DNA of 6,058 nt from JAXDBV01 sp034678415. GTDB lineage: Bacteria > Bacteroidota > Bacteroidia > Bacteroidales > VadinHA17. The stretch covers positions 1 to 6,058 of the forward strand of contig JAXDBV010000208.1 of assembly GCA_034678415.1 (NCBI GenBank), read 5' to 3'. This document shows, piece by piece, positions 1-4,567 of this stretch. The position numbers and the translations under genes were made by a program. The notes beneath the pieces are model-generated. The model was given only the letters and a program-made list of their open reading frames with translations. It did no database searches and was not told the origin of the DNA. Every line of letters starts with the position of its first letter. Position 1 is the stretch's first letter.

Positions 1-82
1 ACAGGGTATCATAATCCTCTGCGATCTTCCAGATGCCCAGCATTATGCTGTCTCTGATTATTTTCCGGTATACAATGCTCAT
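1..82 (-). CDS. N-terminus of a probable 4'-phosphopantetheinyl transferase (partial, cut by left edge)
   Basis: Only 27 codons are visible, starting at an ATG that is the first start after an in-frame TGA upstream. The peptide begins MSIVYRKIIRD and contains the block MLGIWKIAEDYDTL. A short N-terminal strand followed by an LGIWKI-type segment is how Sfp-type 4'-phosphopantetheinyl transferases of Bacteroidota commonly begin, and such a gene is often found next to gldD in this phylum (recalled, not checked here). These enzymes move the phosphopantetheine arm of CoA onto a serine of acyl or peptidyl carrier proteins. The Mg-binding and catalytic motifs lie beyond the window, so the identification rests on a short N-terminus plus context. 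The 77 nt between gldD and this gene contain no convincing promoter or terminator, so it may be the last visible member of the same transcript. Confidence 0.6.
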   Translation of the reverse strand, partial: MSIVYRKIIRDSIMLGIWKIAEDYDTL

Positions 83-159
83 TGAAATGTTCTTTATTCA
101 ATGCAGCGGAATAACAAGCACAGGCGATTGGAGGGGCAATTTAATGATTATTTTTCACT

Positions 160-807
160 TCATTTACCCGGTGAGGAATTTGCGCCTGCCTGTCTTCCGG
201 ATGATTTCCAATCCAGTGTTTCCATGAGGTGGATAATATCTTCTCGGATGAACCGGATCACGGGAGCGAGGGAGTCGGCATTGGCTTCAGCCCGGAAATA
301 CAGGGCACCACGGATGAAATGATGCACGCTGTCGGTAAGCACAAACTGTATATTGGATGCGGCATTCCCTGTGATATCATATAGAATACCATACACCTTG
401 CCTTCTGTGTTTGTATACAACTGTTCGGAGATAGACTCTGCCTTGATCGTGTGTTTATAAACCAGCGACCGTGAATCTTCAAATAATTGTTCCAGGTTTC
501 CCTTTATGGGTTTATAGCTGATATGAACGGTTGCTTTATAGTGCGCGTACACAATGTTGATCCAGCATGGTTCGGCAAGCCGGTCAGTGGCAGGTGTTAT
601 GCATGTATATACAGGATATTCAAACCTGTATGGACAGACGCTGTCATAAACCGTATAGGCGTGCCGGGGAAGATCGATTCTGAAATACGCTCTCGGTTTG
701 GGTATGTAGTCATGCCTGCAGCCAGTGATGATCAGCAACAGGCAAAGGAACGCTGCCTTCCCTTTTTCCTTCGAACCGTGTTTCATCTTAGTTAGCAGGG
801 GCTTCAT
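160..807 (-). CDS. gldD: Gliding motility lipoprotein GldD
   Basis: A 215-residue predicted lipoprotein. A basic N-terminus and a hydrophobic stretch (about residues 18-28) lead to the lipobox LIITGC, with the acylated cysteine at residue 30. The mature protein opens with RHDYIPKPRAYFRIDLP, the hallmark start of GldD, and ends with a short amphipathic helix followed by a low-complexity tail. GldD is a lipoprotein required for gliding in Flavobacterium johnsoniae; its biochemical role is not established. The ATG overlaps the gldE stop codon (ATGA, 804-807), a sign of translational coupling. An internal ATG at codon 8 would give a more usual signal-peptide length and cannot be excluded. Family assignment is firm. 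Whether this organism glides cannot be judged from the window, as the rest of the gliding and type IX secretion genes are not seen. Confidence 0.93.
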   Translation of the reverse strand: MKPLLTKMKHGSKEKGKAAFLCLLLIITGCRHDYIPKPRAYFRIDLPRHAYTVYDSVCPYRFEYPVYTCITPATDRLAEPCWINIVYAHYKATVHISYKPIKGNLEQLFEDSRSLVYKHTIKAESISEQLYTNTEGKVYGILYDITGNAASNIQFVLTDSVHHFIRGALYFRAEANADSLAPVIRFIREDIIHLMETLDWKSSGRQAGANSSPGK

Positions 808-2135
808 GATACGGTGACTCGTATTTTTTTAATCCTCCGTTCGTCGACCGATTCAATCCTGAAGGTGAGGTTTCTGTAGTGGATGATCTCGTTTTTCACC
901 GGGATGGTTCCCTGCATTTCGAGGATCAGCCCGGCAAGTGTATCTGCTTCACCGCGCACATCGTCCATTTGTGAGAGAGGTATGTTTACTGTCTTGCAGA
1001 AATCGGTGAGCAGGGTTTTCCCTTCAAAAATACAGGTGTTGTTATCGACCCTGATATAGGAAAGTTCGTCTTCATCATACTCATCACTGATTTCGCCCAC
1101 GATTTCCTCCAGGATATCCTCGAGGGTAACAATGCCTTGCGTACCGCCGTATTCATCAATTACAACCGCCATGTGTATTTTTTTCATCTGGAACTCCTTC
1201 AGCAAGTCGCTGATCTTCTTTGTTTCCGGCACGAAATACGGCGGACGGATCAGTTCCTGCCACCTGAAATCATCACGTTCGTTCAAATGGGGTAACAGAT
1301 CCTTGGTGTACAGTATTCCCTTCACGTTATCGAAGGACTCCTCGTAAACAGGTATCCTGGAATACCCTGATTTGACGACAATCGACAGCAACTTCTTCAG
1401 CCCGATGTTATTCTTGACAGAGACCACATCCATCCTTGCCTGCATGATCTCACTGACTTCAATATTACCGAAGGTGGCAATACCTTTTAGTATTTTCTCA
1501 TCCTCCTTAATCCGGGTTGACGGAAGGTCGAGAGCATCGGATATATCATCCATTGAGATATTCATCTTTGACTGCATGAATTTCCTGTTGACGGCGGCTG
1601 TGGATTTAATCAGCAGGCTGCTCAGGGGATGGAGCAGTTTAACCATAGCGGAGAGAGGCAGTGCGATGAAGGATGCAAACCTGCGGGCGTGAGCATTTGC
1701 ATAAATCTTTGGCATGATCTCTCCAAACAGGAGGATGAGAAATGTGATGAACACCACCTGGAAAATAAAGCTGATCCAGGGGGCTGCCTGTGAAAAGTCG
1801 ATCCATGAGTTAGTGATAAAAGCTGCGAGGATCACGATCCCTACATTCACCAGGTTATTCATGATGAGGACGGATGCCAGGAGCCTCTCCGGCATACTAT
1901 GCAGCCGCAATATGGTCTTGTGCTGCAGTGTGGGCTTTCCTCTCATTTCTTCCAGGTCGGAAGGTGAGAGTGAAAAATAGGCTACCTCGGAAGCCGAGAC
2001 AAGCGCTGAGATGCTCAGCAACAGCAGGAGGATCAGGAGTTCAAATACCAGCGTGATCTGAAACGGATGAAACCTGATGTACAGGTCACCCAACAGGCTG
2101 ATACATGGTAATGGCTCGGTGTCCAACACGTCCAA
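804..2135 (-). CDS. gldE: GldE, CNNM/CorC-type membrane protein with CBS pair
   Basis: About 443 residues with the HlyC/CorC family layout. The N-terminal DUF21/CNNM membrane domain has hydrophobic segments near residues 27-52, 86-108 and 120-142 (ending FGEIMPK), and probably 153-177. Two CBS domains follow (about 229-285 and 297-352, with the conserved block AVVIDEYGGTQGIVTLEDIL), then a C-terminal CorC_HlyC domain (about 358-441). The CBS pair usually binds adenine nucleotides, and relatives handle Mg2+ or other divalent cations. In F. johnsoniae GldE is linked to gliding through gldB and gldD; its transport activity is unproven. No ATG is available near the N-terminus: the frame is open from a TGA at 2166-2168 and offers TTG at 2135, GTG at 2129 and TTG at 2126. 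The last gives MDTEPLP, which resembles the start of other GldE proteins. It follows ssb by 17 nt and overlaps gldD by 4 nt. Confidence 0.92.
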   Translation of the reverse strand: MDVLDTEPLPCISLLGDLYIRFHPFQITLVFELLILLLLLSISALVSASEVAYFSLSPSDLEEMRGKPTLQHKTILRLHSMPERLLASVLIMNNLVNVGIVILAAFITNSWIDFSQAAPWISFIFQVVFITFLILLFGEIMPKIYANAHARRFASFIALPLSAMVKLLHPLSSLLIKSTAAVNRKFMQSKMNISMDDISDALDLPSTRIKEDEKILKGIATFGNIEVSEIMQARMDVVSVKNNIGLKKLLSIVVKSGYSRIPVYEESFDNVKGILYTKDLLPHLNERDDFRWQELIRPPYFVPETKKISDLLKEFQMKKIHMAVVIDEYGGTQGIVTLEDILEEIVGEISDEYDEDELSYIRVDNNTCIFEGKTLLTDFCKTVNIPLSQMDDVRGEADTLAGLILEMQGTIPVKNEIIHYRNLTFRIESVDERRIKKIRVTVS

Positions 2136-2152
2136 ATAATAATGGTAACTTT

Positions 2153-2770
2153 TCAGAATGGCAGATCATCGTCAGGGGCGTTATCTGCCGCAGGTGCATC
2201 CGGAGGAGGTTGTGCGTTCCTGCTGGATGGCGGAGGTACCACCTGATGGTTCTGGTCGCCGCCTTTTCTGTCGGGCATGCGAAGGTTATCCGATACGGAC
2301 TCAGAGTATTTGCTGCCTCCTTCGTCCATGATTGGTCGCGGGGTGATCTTGTCCCCGTCAGTGACAGTATTTGTTAGCGGTGCATCCGCGGAGGATTGTG
2401 CGTTCCTGACGGATGGCTGTGGCACTACCTGCTGGTACTGATCATCTCCTTTCCTGTCGAGCATGCGAAGACTATCTGCAACGATCTCAGTAAAATATTT
2501 TGTGTCTCCTTCTTTCTCGTATGAACGCGTGGTGATCTTTCCTTCAATATAAAGGAGTTTGCCTTTTCTGACATATTTTTCAACAACCTTGGCCAGACCT
2601 CTCCATGCCACGATATTATGCCATTCCGTATTGGTAACCTTCTCACCGTCCCTGGTGTATGACTCGCTGGTGGCTAGAGGGAAACGTGCCACGGGCACAT
2701 CTTCCTTGATATAATTTACCTCCGGATCACGACCAACATTGCCAACTAAGATAACTTTTTTTACTTTCAT
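2153..2770 (-). CDS. ssb: Single-stranded DNA-binding protein with a duplicated tail
   Basis: SSB coats single-stranded DNA during replication and repair and recruits partner enzymes through its acidic C-terminus. Residues 1 to about 104 form the OB fold: it opens MKVKKVILVGNVGRDPEV, then LATSESYT, TEWHNIVAWRGLA with aromatic W50 and W56, and KGKLLYIEGKITTRSYE near the fold's end. The protein ends in the canonical tip DDDLPF. At 205 residues it is clearly longer than the roughly 110-180 residues usual for this family. The extra length is an imperfect internal duplication: residues 77-139 align with 140-205 (about 34 identities in 62 aligned positions by hand, one single-residue gap). The first copy includes real OB-fold strands. 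The second has lost much of the hydrophobic pattern (FTEIVADSLRML became SESVSDNLRMP) and is probably disordered. It starts with ATG, lies 43 nt after mutY, and has a promoter candidate just upstream. Confidence 0.95.
   Translation of the reverse strand: MKVKKVILVGNVGRDPEVNYIKEDVPVARFPLATSESYTRDGEKVTNTEWHNIVAWRGLAKVVEKYVRKGKLLYIEGKITTRSYEKEGDTKYFTEIVADSLRMLDRKGDDQYQQVVPQPSVRNAQSSADAPLTNTVTDGDKITPRPIMDEGGSKYSESVSDNLRMPDRKGGDQNHQVVPPPSSRNAQPPPDAPAADNAPDDDLPF
2156..2542 (-). repeat. Tandem intragenic duplication within ssb (two units, 2354-2542 and 2156-2353)
   Basis: The two units are offset by 186 nt over most of their length (189 nt at the 5' end because of one missing codon in the second unit). 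In the best part, 2193-2304 against 2379-2490, 86 of 112 bases match by hand count, with exact runs such as TTGTGCGTTCCTG (2210-2222 and 2396-2408) and GCATGCGAAG (2275-2284 and 2461-2470). Both indels and substitutions preserve the frame. The copied block begins inside the OB fold at the KIT motif (residues 78 and 141) and extends through the linker to near the acidic tip, so the first copy's tip appears to have decayed to TDGDK. Confidence 0.9.
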
Positions 2771-2792
2771 TAATACTTGTTTATTCAGATAT

Positions 2793-2800
2793 CAAAAATA
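2793..2800 (-). promoter_or_regulatory. Candidate -7 element of an ssb promoter
   Basis: On the minus strand the sequence reads TATTTTTG, an exact match to the Bacteroidota -7 consensus TAnnTTTG, 22 nt before the ssb ATG. This would place transcription start about 15 nt before the start codon. No TTTG -33 element is seen at the usual 19-21 nt spacing, so this rests on the -7 box alone. It would allow ssb-gldE-gldD to be expressed independently of mutY. Confidence 0.4.
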
Positions 2801-2813
2801 CGAAAAAGCGGCG

Positions 2814-3902
2814 TTATTCCATCTTTGGTTCCCGAAAAATAAGGTCTGATGATTCCATAAACCTGGTTATCAACCTTGGAAAGGGGTATTTATCGAGTTC
2901 GCTGATATCAACCGCCCTGAACTTTTTGATCAGCGAAGGTTTCGGTTTATTAAGGGTGAAGGTATAGAAACGTGCATGGATAATGCGGTGCGACAGCGGG
3001 TGGGTATAAGTATCCGAGACCTTTTCCAGGGTATAGACACTTGTTCCCATCACATTTCTGAAGCGGGGATGATTGAGCAGATCCTCCGGTGTTACCGGCC
3101 CGGTGGTTTCTATCAGCGGGAACTGGTACAGGAGGGGCCAGATGTCCTTATCCTCTCGCCTGTGGATCAACAGCTTTCCTTTGGTTCTGATTACCAGGTA
3201 ATGGAGGTGGCGCAGGGTGGATTTTGTCTTCTTCTTCCTTGCAGGGTATTGTCCTGTCTTCCCTGTTGCAAAGGCGAGGCAGTGATGACGGAGAGGGCAT
3301 GCTGGACAGTCGGGATGATGGGGAACACATTGGATCTCGCCGAACTCGATGATAGCCTGGTTAAAGAAGCGCGGTTGGACATTATGCATTATTTGTTGAG
3401 CGTACTGCATGGCTTTCCTGAAGCCGGCCAGTTTGTTCATGGGGTATCTTATAAGGCAGAGCCGTGCCAGCACGCGGAACACGTTACTGTCGATCACCGG
3501 GTAGGGCTGGTTAAAAGCAAAGGAGGCGACGGCAGCAGCAGTATACCGGCCAATCCCTTTCAGGCTGAGGATATCATCATACCGGTCGGGGAAGATACCG
3601 TTCCACTGTTGAACAATGGTACGGGCTGTGTCGTGAAGGTTTCGGGCACGGGCATAGTAACCGAGACCCTGCCAGTACCTCATCACTTCATCCGTCTCTG
3701 CAGCAGCCAGACTATGGATATTAGGGAAGCGGCCCGTGAAAAGGATATAGTAATCCGTTCCCTGGTTCACACGTGTCTGTTGGAGAATCACTTCCGATAT
3801 CCAGATCTTGTAAGGATCTCGGGTGTTTTTCCACGGAAGATCCCTCCCGTGATACCGAAACCACCGGACTAAAATATCCGCTATCTCCCTGTAATTCATC
3901 AT
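2814..3902 (-). CDS. mutY: A/G-specific adenine glycosylase MutY
   Basis: MutY removes adenine mispaired with 8-oxoguanine in base excision repair. From the ATG at 3902 the protein has 362 residues and its key positions carry the same numbers as in E. coli MutY: Glu37 in WISEVILQQTRV, catalytic Asp138 in PVIDSNVFRVLAR, and the 4Fe-4S cysteines 192, 199, 202 and 208 (CX6CX2CX5C). The helix-hairpin-helix LKGIGRYTAAAV lies near 114-125. A lysine/arginine-rich linker leads to a NUDIX-like C-terminal domain (about 230-350) with an LSH triplet at 303-305, in the place of the FSH loop that reads 8-oxoguanine. Position 142 is Phe rather than the E. coli Lys, which is not essential. The frame is open 12 codons further up to an ATG at 3938, but that stretch lies in the A/T-rich promoter region and the alignment favours 3902 or the adjacent ATG at 3899. 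The next gene, ssb, is 43 nt downstream. Confidence 0.95.
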   Translation of the reverse strand: MMNYREIADILVRWFRYHGRDLPWKNTRDPYKIWISEVILQQTRVNQGTDYYILFTGRFPNIHSLAAAETDEVMRYWQGLGYYARARNLHDTARTIVQQWNGIFPDRYDDILSLKGIGRYTAAAVASFAFNQPYPVIDSNVFRVLARLCLIRYPMNKLAGFRKAMQYAQQIMHNVQPRFFNQAIIEFGEIQCVPHHPDCPACPLRHHCLAFATGKTGQYPARKKKTKSTLRHLHYLVIRTKGKLLIHRREDKDIWPLLYQFPLIETTGPVTPEDLLNHPRFRNVMGTSVYTLEKVSDTYTHPLSHRIIHARFYTFTLNKPKPSLIKKFRAVDISELDKYPFPRLITRFMESSDLIFREPKME

Positions 3903-3931
3903 ATCATGAAAAATAAGACACCGATAAAAAT

Positions 3932-3945
3932 AATTCATATGAATT
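3932..3945. promoter_or_regulatory. 14-bp perfect palindrome, possible operator
   Basis: AATTCATATGAATT is a perfect 14-bp inverted repeat with no spacer. It lies in the divergent region between mutY and HU, upstream of the mutY start and abutting the proposed -33 box of the HU promoter. Position and symmetry would suit a dimeric regulator, but a 14-bp palindrome in such A/T-rich DNA could also be chance. No regulator is known to me for this site. Confidence 0.3.
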
Positions 3946-3975
3946 TCATTTATATTTAGAAATCATTTATATTTG
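3944..3975 (+). promoter_or_regulatory. Candidate Bacteroidota promoter for the HU gene
   Basis: TATATTTG (3968-3975) matches the -7 consensus TAnnTTTG exactly. A -33-like TTTC (3944-3947, three of four to TTTG) lies upstream with a 20-nt spacer, the spacing expected for the phylum's primary sigma factor. Transcription would start near 3981, leaving a leader of about 45 nt before the HU ATG. A second exact -7 match, TATTTTTG at 3990-3997, has a weaker TTTA (3966-3969) at the same 20-nt spacing, so two overlapping start sites are possible. Confidence 0.6.
3946..3974 (+). repeat. 12-bp direct repeat in the HU promoter region
   Basis: TCATTTATATTT occurs at 3946-3957 and again at 3963-3974, a 17-nt period. 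The second copy supplies most of the proposed HU -7 element; the first ends in A instead of G after the TTT. It could be a duplicated promoter box or a binding-site pair, or simply the effect of low sequence complexity. Confidence 0.5.
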
Positions 3976-4027
3976 CAGTTCGTTAAAGATATTTTTGTAA
4001 TATATTGATAATTAAAGATTTTAAAAC

Positions 4028-4315
4028 ATGACAAAAGCTGACATTGTAAACGAGATTTCCAAAAACACGGGAATCGAAAAGGTTACTGTACAGAAAGCAG
4101 TCGAAGCTTTCATGGAAACTGTCAAGAGTTCTCTTGTAAAGGACAGAAACGTTTACCTCAGGGGTTTTGGAAGCTTTATCGTAAAAAAGCGTGCCAAGAA
4201 AACCGCCAGGAATATTTCAAGGAATACAACAATTATCATTCCGGAGCATTATATTCCCTCGTTTAAGCCTGCAAAAACCTTTGTGAACAAGGTAAAAGCC
4301 AACGTAAAGCGTTAA
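4028..4315 (+). CDS. HU family nucleoid DNA-binding protein
   Basis: A 95-residue member of the HU/IHF family, which dimerises and bends DNA through two beta-arms reaching into the minor groove. The helical N-terminal half (MTKADIVNEISKNTGIEKV, then a second helix to about residue 38) leads to the conserved turn GFGSF (46-50). The arm carries ARNISRNTTIIIPEH with the intercalating-type proline at residue 72, then IPSFKPAKTF (76-85), the family's closing motif. Length and sequence are those of a standard Bacteroidota HU. The ATG follows an A-rich leader with no Shine-Dalgarno sequence, as is usual in this phylum. It is transcribed away from mutY from a strong promoter candidate, and the 31-nt gap to the next small gene suggests cotranscription. 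Confidence 0.96.
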   Translation: MTKADIVNEISKNTGIEKVTVQKAVEAFMETVKSSLVKDRNVYLRGFGSFIVKKRAKKTARNISRNTTIIIPEHYIPSFKPAKTFVNKVKANVKR

Positions 4316-4321
4316 TTATTA

Positions 4322-4345
4322 ATGGATTTCTCTTACAGGGAGTAG
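4322..4345 (+). other. Seven-codon mini-ORF directly before the basic small gene
   Basis: ATG to TAG encodes MDFSYRE, and its stop ends one base before the ATG of the 30-codon gene. Its last codons contain the AGGGAG Shine-Dalgarno-like sequence. The arrangement would permit translational coupling or reinitiation, but a 7-codon frame easily arises by chance and there is no direct evidence that it is translated. Confidence 0.2.
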
Positions 4346-4346
4346 T

Positions 4347-4439
4347 ATGCCAAGCGGAAAAAAGAGAAAACGACATAAAATGTCGACCCACAAACGGAAA
4401 AAACGTTTGCGGAAGAATCGGCATAAAAAGAAGAAATAA
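4347..4439 (+). CDS. 30-residue very basic ribosomal-type protein (AURKAIP1/COX24, mS38-like)
   Basis: An ATG-to-TAA frame of 30 codons beginning MPSGKKRKRHKMSTHKR and ending in KKKK. Eighteen of 30 residues are Lys or Arg, three are His, and none is acidic. The core pattern KM..HK.KKRLRKNR resembles the AURKAIP1/COX24 domain, found in mitochondrial ribosomal protein mS38 and in the tiny bacterial protein bS22 of mycobacteria, both of which thread into small-subunit rRNA. A short protein of this type lies beside HU in many Bacteroidota genomes (recalled). The likely role is therefore rRNA binding in the ribosome; this is inference from resemblance. The gene lies 31 nt after HU and ends 43 nt before a hairpin. 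Unusually for the window, an AGGGAG stretch (4337-4342) lies 4 nt before its ATG. Confidence 0.83.
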   Translation: MPSGKKRKRHKMSTHKRKKRLRKNRHKKKK

Positions 4440-4482
4440 ACACTGTTACTCCTTACCAGGCAATATTTTTCTCTTCTTATGA

Positions 4483-4512
4483 AACCTAAAGACCATTATT
4501 GATCTTTAGGTT
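4483..4512 (+). terminator. Hairpin after the HU/small-protein unit, possible terminator
   Basis: AACCTAAAGA (4483-4492) pairs perfectly with TCTTTAGGTT (4503-4512) around a 10-nt loop. The downstream sequence is only moderately T-rich (ATTCCATATTGTATT), so it is a weak intrinsic terminator at best. It lies 43 nt after the small gene and 55 nt before the ribonuclease start, so it could separate the two units, protect the upstream mRNA 3' end, or be a leader structure of the ribonuclease mRNA. Confidence 0.5.
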
Positions 4513-4567
4513 ATTCCATATTGTATTCTGCGAAGTTGTCATGCGCTCTTACAAAATTGAATAAAGC

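Noticed and set aside
33..322. Plus-strand frames of 64 and 73 codons at the left end
   Set aside because: They run opposite the gldD C-terminus and the left-edge minus-strand gene, and have no family-like features.
487..795. 102-codon plus-strand frame
   Set aside because: It is antisense to the lipobox and conserved N-terminal part of gldD, which is clearly the real gene.
2976..3872. 298-codon plus-strand open frame opposite mutY
   Set aside because: It lies wholly antisense to mutY, whose translation has every catalytic and Fe-S residue. The antisense product shows no recognisable domain, so it is a shadow of the coding strand's base composition.
3908..3932. Possible mutY promoter boxes TATTTTTC (3908-3915) and TATTTTTA (3925-3932) on the minus strand
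   Set aside because: Each misses the final G of TAnnTTTG and neither has a -33 TTTG at the right distance, so I did not list them as features, though one of them could still be the true mutY promoter.
3903..3938. 12-codon N-terminal extension of MutY from an ATG at 3938
   Set aside because: It adds residues with no counterpart in the family and overlaps the A/T-rich promoter region. Starting at 3902 reproduces E. coli numbering for Glu37, Asp138 and the four cysteines.
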